Of a DNA stretch of 52,232 bases, positions 32,871-40,024 are shown one piece after another (position 1 is the stretch's first letter; every line of letters begins with the position of its first letter). Below the pieces are notes generated by a model, which had not been told where the DNA came from, did not search any database, and saw only the letters and a list, made by a program, of their open reading frames with translations. The DNA is taken from NCBI GenBank assembly GCA_002307065.1, contig DBTN01000012.1, positions 160,976 to 213,207 of the forward strand. Reading direction: 5' to 3'. This stretch comes from Akkermansiaceae bacterium UBA1315. GTDB lineage: Bacteria > Verrucomicrobiota > Verrucomicrobiia > Verrucomicrobiales > Akkermansiaceae. The position numbers and the translations under genes are program-made.

Positions 32871-33805
32871 TTCAGTCCTTTCACAATGGCGTTGACGTTG
32901 TGCTTGATCATGCCGAGGTAGGTTCCTTGGTCATAGGTTTCGCCATCGACCGTTTCCAAATCTCCGGGTTGTCCGAGCGCGTCGGAAAAAAGCGATTCTT
33001 CGGAAACCTTCACGCCCGCTTCAGCGGCGACAGCCGAGATGCCTTTGGCGTTGATCGAGGACTCGGGGAAAACCGTGGGGACGCCTTGATTTTTCAAATA
33101 TTCGACCAATTTCGAACGATCCTGAAGTCCGGCTTCCGCTGCGGTTGAAACGCCTTGGAGCCCTCTGACATCAAATCCGAAGGCGCGGCCAAAATAGAAA
33201 AACGCGTCATGGCTGGTGACCAAAACTTTCCGCTCAGCGGGAATCTGCGCGACTTGTTCCGCAGCCCAAGTGGATAAATCAGTAAGCTCTTTTTGATAAG
33301 CCTCGCCGCGCTTTTGATAAATTTCCGCACCGGCTGGATCGGCCTTCGCAAGGGCCTCGACCACCGGGGCGATGGCTTCCGCCCACATCAACGGATCGCC
33401 CCAAAAGTGCGGGTCTTTCGTTCCTTCGAATCCTTCCTGCGGCGAAAGCAGATTGTCCGGGGAGACGCCGTCGCTCACCGCGATCACATTTCGTCCCCGT
33501 TTTTCCATCGCTTCCAAGGTCGCCTGCAAGCGGCCTTCCAAATGCAGCCCGCTGTAAAAAATGATGTCGGCCTTTTCGAGTAAGGCGGTGTCACCGAGTT
33601 TTGGGACATAGCTGTGAGGATCGATTCCCGCCCCCATCAAACCCTGGATCTCCATTCGGTCTCCTCCGATCACTTTTACCAAATCCGTGACCATCGTGGT
33701 CGTCGTAACGATCCGTAATTTTCCGTCGTCCGGTTTTTCCCGTTCCGAACAGGAGATAAAACCGGTCGCCAAAACGACCGCCCAAGCAATGCGAGAAAAC
33801 TTCAT
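32867..33805 (-). CDS. ytgA: metal-binding lipoprotein of ABC transporter (YtgA/TroA-like)
   Basis: 312 residues from ATG 33805; longer frames start at 33835 (ATG) and 33841 (TTG). I chose 33805 because it gives a clean lipoprotein signal (MKFSRIAWAVVLATGFISC, lipobox FISC) with AAGGG 7 bp upstream. Cluster A-I solute-binding fold: TTTMVTDLVKVIGGDRMEI at the start. The metal ligands expected in the family are present: His in GIDPHSYVP, His in KDPHFWGDP, Glu in VFPESSINA and Asp in ESLFSDALG. The Glu/Asp pair and the lack of a long His-rich loop favour Mn2+ or Fe2+ over Zn2+ (family knowledge, inference). First gene of the operon. Confidence 0.94.
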   Translation of the reverse strand: MKFSRIAWAVVLATGFISCSEREKPDDGKLRIVTTTTMVTDLVKVIGGDRMEIQGLMGAGIDPHSYVPKLGDTALLEKADIIFYSGLHLEGRLQATLEAMEKRGRNVIAVSDGVSPDNLLSPQEGFEGTKDPHFWGDPLMWAEAIAPVVEALAKADPAGAEIYQKRGEAYQKELTDLSTWAAEQVAQIPAERKVLVTSHDAFFYFGRAFGFDVRGLQGVSTAAEAGLQDRSKLVEYLKNQGVPTVFPESSINAKGISAVAAEAGVKVSEESLFSDALGQPGDLETVDGETYDQGTYLGMIKHNVNAIVKGLK

Positions 33806-33844
33806 GAGCCCTTGCTTAAGGCTCCGAACAATCATTCGCAACTG

Positions 33845-33888
33845 AAAAAGTTAGCCTGGGCTAATATTTATCGGTTAGGGTAACTTTT
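33845..33888. promoter_or_regulatory. candidate DtxR/MntR-type operator of the metal operon
   Basis: A perfect palindrome TTAGCC-TG-GGCTAA (33851-33864) stands 46 bp before the binding-protein start. Next to it is GTTA-GGG-TAAC (33874-33884), and both are bracketed by AAAAGTTA (33846-33853) / TAACTTTT (33881-33888). DtxR-family boxes are built on TTAG/CTAA half-sites. With a DtxR-like domain encoded in the same operon, autoregulation is likely (inference). No confident -35/-10 assignment. Confidence 0.6.
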
Positions 33889-34405
33889 GCTGGGTTTTTT
33901 TCAGAGGAATCAGCGCCCGGATGCTGATTCCTAATCCTCCGACGATAAAAAGAGCGGGGAACCAAATCGAATAACCGGGTGCTTTCGAATCCATTTTGAG
34001 CACTGCCAGTTCGGGGCGGGCGGGATCGACTCGGCAGGTGGTGGTCATTCCTTCGCGATATTCGAGGGAGCGTTCTTCGATCACGTCGCTTTTGGAAGTC
34101 CAAGGATTGCCGCGCAGAGTGATCCGATCACTGGTGTAGGGCACGCCTTTCCACACATATCCGTAAGCGACATCGACGCGGAATTCCGCCGGGCCATTGG
34201 GATCGATCCGGCGTTCTTCGACCTCTGCGGAAAGGATCACACACTCGACTTCCGGCCAATCGCGCATGTGATTCGCACGATCAAAACTGCGCCACATCAG
34301 CCAGAAAAACACCGAGCCGATCAGCGCCAAGGCCAGACCAATGGCGACGAGGAAAATTTTTCCCGCGAGGGGAGAGGCTTTCGGGTGATGGTTCGTTTCG
34401 CTCAC
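33875..34405 (-). CDS. DUF3592-like membrane protein
   Basis: 176 residues if started at GTG 34405, where the recognisable protein begins (MSETNHHPKASPLAGK). The frame is open further upstream to 34666, but that part is Arg/Ser/Pro-rich and protein-unlike. Two membrane helices, near the N-terminus (IFLVAIGLALALIGSVFFWL) and the C-terminus (IWFPALFIVGGLGISI), flank a beta-rich outside domain: WPEVECVILSAEVEERR, YGYVWKGVPYTSDRI, YREGMTTTCRVDPARPELAVL. This is the DUF3592 pattern. Function unknown. Its 3' end overlaps the operator region of the metal operon, which follows on the same strand. Confidence 0.75.
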   Translation of the reverse strand: MSETNHHPKASPLAGKIFLVAIGLALALIGSVFFWLMWRSFDRANHMRDWPEVECVILSAEVEERRIDPNGPAEFRVDVAYGYVWKGVPYTSDRITLRGNPWTSKSDVIEERSLEYREGMTTTCRVDPARPELAVLKMDSKAPGYSIWFPALFIVGGLGISIRALIPLKKTQQKLP

Positions 34406-34724
34406 GCCCGGAGTGTTGGCGAAAGACCGGTGCGGTGCGAATTTATTTCCTGTGCAGATCTCGCGCAGGCAGCCGCGAGGAAACGAACGGAAACGAACGG
34501 CAATTCTCGAAGACCGAGAGGACTTTTCCGCCACGCAGGGAAGAGGAATCGTCGATTTTGACACTGATTTTTCCCATCGGTTTTTCGGCGATCGCAGCCT
34601 TATTTCCCCGTTCATTCGCGGAAAAAAGGGGTTCGTTTGAGATTCATTGATTTTCCCTATTGCCAAACCGGAATCGTCTGGCTAATTTCGCGGCCCGCCG
34701 CAGGGCGAATGTCCTGCGCGAAAA
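34406..34724. other. spacer between the DUF3592 gene and tRNA-Gln
   Basis: 319 bases. It probably holds the DUF3592 promoter and leader and the tRNA promoter. Reading frames here are Arg/Ser-rich and lack recognisable domains. I see no repeats or terminators that I can support. Confidence 0.4.
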
Positions 34725-34795
34725 AGCCTCATAGTGTAATGGTAACACCCCGGATTTTGATTCCGTTATTCTAGGTTCGAGCCCTAGTGAGGCTA
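34725..34795 (+). tRNA. tRNA-Gln (UUG)
   Basis: 71 nt: acceptor AGCCTCA/TGAGGCT (7 bp), short D stem GTG/CAC, anticodon loop TTTTGAT giving anticodon TTG, T arm CTAGG-TTCGAGC-CCTAG. The first anticodon-stem pair is a C-T mismatch and the discriminator is A. CCA is not encoded. Confidence 0.9.
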
Positions 34796-35026
34796 CTTTT
34801 AAGTAGTTGAAAATCAGTGAGTGATTCAACTTTTCTGGCTAAGATTTGATCGCCGGAAAAAATTTCCGATAAAGTCGCCATTTTGTGGTGCGTCATGTTC
34901 ATGACGGGATGCGGGCCGCGGTTTGCGGATCGGATCTGTGATGCGGTTTCTCTTTTCACCGATCTCGGCGGAAAAATGGAGAGCTAGCGCTGCCGCAGGC
35001 GGATGAATCCGACGGGAGGCGATTTT

Positions 35027-35587
35027 TTAGAGCCAGCGAAGAACTGGCGGAATCGATTCGCGCCAAGCGTGGGCGATGGCGGATTTTGCGACGGCTTCTT
35101 CGTCGTCGGTTCGGACAAAGACGCGGGACTCTCGCATTTTCCGGGTCGTGCGGGAAATGGCGAGCAGTTCTGGCGGTAAGGTGAGTAAACCGATCGCAGC
35201 GGAAATCGCGGTGGATGCTAAAAGAATGGTAATCGCCCCGAGCGCCGGGATTTTGGCGAGGACCAAAGCAAAGACCGCGATGAGGAGAGTGAGCGGCGGA
35301 ACGGCGAGGCCGAAACGACGAGAATTTTCTCGCGACGTGGCGCTTTTGGGATCACGGATTTTCCATTCTTCGAGCGCAACGAGCCGCAGTTGTTTTCCGA
35401 ATTCAACGGCTGGTGCCTCTGGAGTGGTGATCAACGGACTTTCGCCGAGAGTGTGATTCCACCGGTTTAACTCGCAGCGGCACGGCCGTTTTCCTTCAGC
35501 GGCGATGACACGAAGTCCGAACCACCATTGGGCGACAAGGGCGGCGGCAATCGGGAGAACAGAAAGGATAAAGAGCAATCGCCACAT
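35027..35587 (-). CDS. conserved membrane protein of unknown function
   Basis: 186 residues, ATG at 35587. Hydrophobic segments: residues 5-25 and a longer double one at about 95-145 (LAVPPLTLLIAVFALVLA and ITILLASTAISAAIGLLTLP). The C-terminal third reads ELLAISRTTRKMRESRVFVRTDDEEAVAKSAIAHAWRESIPPVL, which resembles the C-terminal end of the Zn-dependent membrane peptidases of the PF04298 type (a helix then a charged EEA...AHAW tail), but the HExxH motif is absent. It may be a truncated or non-catalytic relative. It follows hrpB by 45 bp on the same strand. Confidence 0.65.
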   Translation of the reverse strand: MWRLLFILSVLPIAAALVAQWWFGLRVIAAEGKRPCRCELNRWNHTLGESPLITTPEAPAVEFGKQLRLVALEEWKIRDPKSATSRENSRRFGLAVPPLTLLIAVFALVLAKIPALGAITILLASTAISAAIGLLTLPPELLAISRTTRKMRESRVFVRTDDEEAVAKSAIAHAWRESIPPVLRWL

Positions 35588-35632
35588 AAAAATCTGCCGG
35601 AAGAATCGGCGGTTTGTTGAAAGAGAGAAGAT

Positions 35633-38221
35633 TCATTTTTTGCCACCTGCGGCGAGCCACGCTTTCGGATCGTCCGGCCAGGGATGGCGCGGGTAGCGTC
35701 CGGCGATTTCTTTTTTCATCTGGGCGTAACCGGTTTGCCAAAAACTTTTCAGGTCCTTGGTCATTTGCCAGGGTTTCTGACCGGGCGTCAAAATGTGGAC
35801 GAGGAGCGGAACCCGTCCGCCAGCGATGGTCGGCGTTTCCCAGATTCCAAAAAGATGCGAAACGCGGATGGCGATCCACGGGTCTTTCCCGGATTCGTAA
35901 GTGACTTTCGCCGATTGACCGTTTGGCAATGGGACTCGCTCCGGGCAATAGGAATCGAGGGCCGCGCGTTGCCCATGACTCAGCCATTCGCGCAAAACCG
36001 GCCAAACCGGTGCTTCTTTGATTTCCTTATAACTCACCGCGCCGTGGCAAATCTGGGCGATGGCATCGATCCGGTCCTGCTCGTCCCAACCGGGCATTCC
36101 CAATTCCGGCATCCATTTTCCGAGCGAGGAAAGTCGCGCCGTCCATTGCTCGACGCTATTGTCCCAGTTCTTTAAAATCAGTTCGCCCGAGAGCACGCGG
36201 CTGGCGAGGATTTCAGCGGCCTTGTCGAGATGAACGCCGTGATCGCTTTCCTTTGCTTCGATCACCAGATCGCGAAACCGGGTTTCTTTGCGCGCAACGA
36301 CTCTTCTACGGGATTCATCGTAGCTGGCGTCGTCGGTGGTCGTCAGATCATCGGGGAAAAGTTCTTTCAGCCAGGATGGATCGACGGCGGTTGCTCTGCG
36401 CAAATGAACGATGATTTCGCGCGCTTCCACTTCGGTGATTTCGGCAGCGACAAAAACCGGTGCGTTTTTCACACAGGATTCTTCATCGAGTTTGCCTTTT
36501 CGATTGCCGACCAATTTGCAGGCGAGCGTGCCTTGGCTGAACCGCAAAGCGAGTTGATCGCTGAACGCCGCGAGCATCGCCTTGCCAATCGCTTCGTGAT
36601 TTTTTTTGAAATCGACCGGGTTCCACGCCCAGCCAAAGCGTTTTGCCAGCGAGCGCAACCGGTCGAATCCTTGAGCGGTTTCACGCGCGCCACGGGCGAG
36701 CACTCCGAGCTGATTGCAGCGCTGCGGATCAAAGCGCATGCCTTCCGCCGATTCGAACGCGCGCCATTCTCCGGCGAAATCACAATCGTCATCCGCGAAC
36801 AGGAAATCCTTTCTACCCACGCCGCCGCGTTTTCCGGTGAAAATGCCTTCGCCTTGGACCGCCGCGGCGATGAAACCGGTTTCGGCGACGCAGCCGTGCT
36901 CGTGACCGGCGAGCATCAAGCGGGAAAATCGAGGCTCAAGCGGCAGTACGGCCATCTGTTTTCCTTCGTCTGTTAGATTTCCTGTTAGATCGAGCGCACC
37001 GAGATCATGAAGCAATTTTTCAGCTCTCGACAGCGCTTCCTCAACCGGAGCGTCGAGCCAGCGGAAATCACGGAGCTCGGAAACGCCGGCGGCTTTCAGC
37101 AACAAAACCGCTTCGGCCAGATCCACGCGGTGCACTTCCGGAGCTTCGAATTCCGCGCGTCGCGAATGGTCCGGCTCGCTCCACAAACGGAAGCAACGAC
37201 CGGGAGCGGTCCGACCGGCGCGACCGGCGCGTTGTTCGGCGGCGGCACGGGAGATTTTTTTGATGAGCAGCGTGTTGATGCCGCGACGCGGTTCGAAGGC
37301 GGCGGTTCGAGCGAGGCCGGAATCGATGACTGTGCGGACGCCTTCGATCGTCAGCGAAGTTTCGGCGACGTTGGTGGCGACGATGATTTTCGGGCGCGGA
37401 CCGGGTGAAATGGCGGCTTCCTGAGCGGCCGGAGGAAGTGAGGAATAAAGCGGAAAGACGTCCCAATCCCGAGCGAGCGAACCGGATTCTAACAGCTCGA
37501 TGGTTTTCCGAATTTCGTGAGTCCCCGGCAAAAACATCAGGATATTTCCCGCGTCTGGCATCGCCATCGCCTCGCGGCAAACCCCGACCATTTTTTCCCA
37601 AACCGGAGTCTCGCGAGGAGGTCCGCCACGGCGGTCGTTGGTGGGCGGGCGTTCGGGGCGGTAAAAAATTTCGACCGGATGGGTGCGACCGCCAGCGACG
37701 AGTGAAACTGCGGGTGCCAAATAATCGGCAAGGTGACCGGCTTCCAAAGTTGCCGACATGACGACGACGCGCAGATCCGGACGAATCCCGTCCTGCAGAT
37801 CGAGGCAGCGGGCGAGGGTGATATCGACGGCGAGGCGGCGTTCGTGGAACTCGTCGAAAATCACCGCGCCGATACCGGTCAGCGTCGGATCGTCCTGAAT
37901 CCAGCGCTGGAAAACCCCGTCGGTGAGATAAATGATTTTGGTGTCAGACCGGTATTTCGTATCGAAACGAACCGCGTAGCCGACTTCATTTCCGAGCGTG
38001 GCTCGGCGTTGTTTGGCGACCCAACCGGCCAACAGGCGAGCGGCCATCCTGCGCGGTTCGATCACGATGATCCGGCCTTCGATGCCGGCGTCGGCGAGCA
38101 TTCCAGGGACGGATGTCGATTTTCCCGAACCGGTTGGCGCTTTTAAAAGCACGCGGGATTTCTTCCCACCCGCGACGGCGGCTTTCAGAGAATCGGCGAT
38201 TTCGAAGACGGGCAACTGCAC
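35633..38221 (-). CDS. hrpB: ATP-dependent helicase HrpB
   Basis: 862 residues, GTG at 38221. DExH-box helicase of the DEAH/RHA type: motif I LLKAPTGSGKSTSVP, Ia VIEPRRMAARLLA, II VIFDEFHERRL (DEFH), III MSATLEA. Lobe 2 has IIVATNVAETSLTIEGVRTVIDSGL and QRAGRAGRTAPGRCFRL. Then come the HA2 region (LPLEPRFSRLMLAGHEHGC) and the HrpB C-terminal domain with KVTYESGKDPWIAIRVSHLFGIWETP and PWQMTKDLKSFWQTGY, diagnostic for HrpB. The cellular role of bacterial HrpB is poorly defined (an RNA or nucleic-acid remodelling enzyme). Full length for the family. Confidence 0.95.
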   Translation of the reverse strand: MQLPVFEIADSLKAAVAGGKKSRVLLKAPTGSGKSTSVPGMLADAGIEGRIIVIEPRRMAARLLAGWVAKQRRATLGNEVGYAVRFDTKYRSDTKIIYLTDGVFQRWIQDDPTLTGIGAVIFDEFHERRLAVDITLARCLDLQDGIRPDLRVVVMSATLEAGHLADYLAPAVSLVAGGRTHPVEIFYRPERPPTNDRRGGPPRETPVWEKMVGVCREAMAMPDAGNILMFLPGTHEIRKTIELLESGSLARDWDVFPLYSSLPPAAQEAAISPGPRPKIIVATNVAETSLTIEGVRTVIDSGLARTAAFEPRRGINTLLIKKISRAAAEQRAGRAGRTAPGRCFRLWSEPDHSRRAEFEAPEVHRVDLAEAVLLLKAAGVSELRDFRWLDAPVEEALSRAEKLLHDLGALDLTGNLTDEGKQMAVLPLEPRFSRLMLAGHEHGCVAETGFIAAAVQGEGIFTGKRGGVGRKDFLFADDDCDFAGEWRAFESAEGMRFDPQRCNQLGVLARGARETAQGFDRLRSLAKRFGWAWNPVDFKKNHEAIGKAMLAAFSDQLALRFSQGTLACKLVGNRKGKLDEESCVKNAPVFVAAEITEVEAREIIVHLRRATAVDPSWLKELFPDDLTTTDDASYDESRRRVVARKETRFRDLVIEAKESDHGVHLDKAAEILASRVLSGELILKNWDNSVEQWTARLSSLGKWMPELGMPGWDEQDRIDAIAQICHGAVSYKEIKEAPVWPVLREWLSHGQRAALDSYCPERVPLPNGQSAKVTYESGKDPWIAIRVSHLFGIWETPTIAGGRVPLLVHILTPGQKPWQMTKDLKSFWQTGYAQMKKEIAGRYPRHPWPDDPKAWLAAGGKK

Positions 38222-38281
38222 GGGGAAAGGATTGCCACCAAAACCGGAGAGAGGAAGCAGAGAAAACCGCTGAGCGATCTA

Positions 38282-38317
38282 ACAAGAGAGGGCGATTCGA
38301 AAATCGCCCTCTCCCTT
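38282..38317 (-). terminator. hairpin after leuB, probable terminator
   Basis: Perfect 12-bp stem GAGAGGGCGATT (38286-38297) / AATCGCCCTCTC (38302-38313) with a CGAA tetraloop; flanking CAAG/CTTG can extend it. It lies 11 bp after the leuB stop. The T-run is weak. Confidence 0.65.
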
Positions 38318-38323
38318 GAGATT

Positions 38324-39427
38324 TTACAACCGGGCCAGAATCGCATCGCCCATGCCGCGGGTGCCGACTTTGGTTTCGCCGGGTTGGCTGGTGGCGATGT
38401 CACCGGTGCGGAATCCGTCGGCGATGGCTTTGGCTACCGCTTTTTCAATCGCTTCAGCGGCTGGGATTTCGCCGAGGGAGAAACGCAGAAGCATCGCGAG
38501 CGAAAGGATTTGGGCGATCGGGTTGGCGACGAATTGGCCGGCGATGTCGGGGGCTGAGCCACCGGACGGTTCGTAAAGTCCGAAGTAAAGTCCGTCTTCC
38601 CGCTGTTTGCCAAGCGAGGCGGATGGAAGCATGCCGAGCGATCCGGAAATCATCGCCATTTCGTCCGAAAGGATGTCGCCGAAAAGGTTTTCCGTCACCA
38701 GCACGTCGAACGAGCCAGGGCGTTTGATCAACTGCATCGCGGCGTTGTCGACATACATGTGCGACAGCTCGACTTCCGGAAATTCCTTGGAAATTTCGAG
38801 CATCGTTTCACGCCAGAGCACGGACGAGGCGAGGACGTTGGCCTTGTCGACCGACAGAAGGCGTTTTTTCCGACCGAGAGCGGCGGTGAAGGCGACGCGG
38901 GCGATGCGTTCGATCTCGCTCTTGTGGTAAATCATCGTGTCGAGGGCGACCGGTTGGCCATCGACTTCGTGGCGTCCTTTTGGCGAGCCGAAATAGACGC
39001 CGCCGGTGAGTTCACGGACGCAGAGGACATCGAAACCCTCGGCGATGAGTTCCTGTTTGACCGGTGACGCGTGGGTCAGAGCGGGGAGGCAGACGCCCGG
39101 GCGGAGGTTGGCGAACAGGCCGAAGTGTTTGCGAAGCGGAAGCAAGGCGCCGCGCTCCGGTTGCAAATCGGGTGGGAAGGTTTCCCATTTCGGGCCGCCG
39201 ACCGAACCAAAAAGAATGGCTTGGGCATTTTCGCACGCTTCGACCGTTTCCGGTGGGAGCGGGTGGCCGGTCGCGTCGAGCGCAGCACCGCCGACGAGGT
39301 GCTCGGTGCGGGTGACGGTGAAGCCGAATTGAGACTCGACGGCTTCGAGGACGCGGAGGGCTTCGGCCATGACTTCGGGGCCGATGCCGTCGCCGGCGAG
39401 GATCGTGATGCGGTGGCTACGGAACAT
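38324..39427 (-). CDS. leuB: 3-isopropylmalate dehydrogenase
   Basis: 367 residues, ATG at 39427. Third enzyme of leucine synthesis: oxidises and decarboxylates (2R,3S)-3-isopropylmalate with NAD+. Signatures: ILAGDGIGPEVMAEALRVL, ILFGSVGGPKWETFPPDLQPE, the substrate-binding LLPLRKHFGLFANLRP and VRELTGGVYFG, and the metal-binding/NAD region VTENLFGDILSDEMAMISGSLGMLPSASLG, then YEPSGGSAPDIAGQFVANPIA, which is specific for LeuB rather than isocitrate dehydrogenase. Full length. No other leu genes are nearby. It diverges from the KH-domain gene across 188 bp. Confidence 0.97.
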   Translation of the reverse strand: MFRSHRITILAGDGIGPEVMAEALRVLEAVESQFGFTVTRTEHLVGGAALDATGHPLPPETVEACENAQAILFGSVGGPKWETFPPDLQPERGALLPLRKHFGLFANLRPGVCLPALTHASPVKQELIAEGFDVLCVRELTGGVYFGSPKGRHEVDGQPVALDTMIYHKSEIERIARVAFTAALGRKKRLLSVDKANVLASSVLWRETMLEISKEFPEVELSHMYVDNAAMQLIKRPGSFDVLVTENLFGDILSDEMAMISGSLGMLPSASLGKQREDGLYFGLYEPSGGSAPDIAGQFVANPIAQILSLAMLLRFSLGEIPAAEAIEKAVAKAIADGFRTGDIATSQPGETKVGTRGMGDAILARL

Positions 39428-39615
39428 GCGCGGGAGGATGAAAGCCGGGACCGAAGATGCAAGAAAACAACGCCCAGGATCCGGTTTATGGAAACGGGAA
39501 TAGGAGCGAAGTGCCTGGAAACGTGATCAGATCGGCAGGAAAACGAGAATCTGACCGATCGGATTCGCGGTGAGGACTTGCGAGCTCCGCAAACCGGGTG
39601 CATGATGGTCCCGTT

Positions 39616-39909
39616 ATGCAGGCCGTCACCGACAGATTGAGGAATTTTCTCCAGTTCGTGGCTGTGAAATTGATCGATGATCCGAGCCAGGCGCAATTGA
39701 AGGTGACCGAGTTGGGACCGAAGCGGCTGCGTTTCAAATTGATTCTCGCTCAGGCAGATGTGGCGATGTTGATCGGCCGAAATGGGTTCACGGCCTCAGC
39801 GATCCGCAGTGTGTTAAAAGCCGGAGCGGAGCGTGAAGGGGTGCAGGTTTCGCTGCAGATCCATTCTCACGAAGAAGAAGCTGAATTTATGTTGCGCGAC
39901 GGCCACTGA
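39616..39909 (+). CDS. KhpA-like KH-domain RNA-binding protein
   Basis: 97 residues from ATG 39616 (the frame is open to a GTG at 39598). A single type II KH domain with the GxxG loop in VAMLIGRNGFTASAIRSVL, the pattern of KhpA, a small RNA chaperone that pairs with KhpB/Jag in many bacteria and affects cell-wall and division mRNAs. The expected rpsP/trmD neighbourhood is absent. Its N-terminal helix (VTDRLRNFLQFVAVKLIDDP) and acidic end (HEEEAEFMLRDGH) fit the family, which is normally 75-100 residues. Confidence 0.82.
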   Translation: MQAVTDRLRNFLQFVAVKLIDDPSQAQLKVTELGPKRLRFKLILAQADVAMLIGRNGFTASAIRSVLKAGAEREGVQVSLQIHSHEEEAEFMLRDGH

Positions 39910-40024
39910 GGCGGCGCGACTGGGCGCTTTTGCGTTTTCGTTAACTGACACGGGTGCGTGCTTGCTATGGCATGGTGGATGCTATGAATTGCAGCGAAGC
40001 CAACCCTCTGATCTTTCTAATTCT

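Noticed and set aside
34644..34829. 61-codon minus-strand frame across tRNA-Gln
   Set aside because: Antisense of the tRNA gene; no independent support.
39833..40024. 64-codon N-terminal extension of the transglutaminase protein
   Set aside because: It overlaps the KH gene in another frame, and the domain begins at MSIHVALHHRTSYRY (40025).
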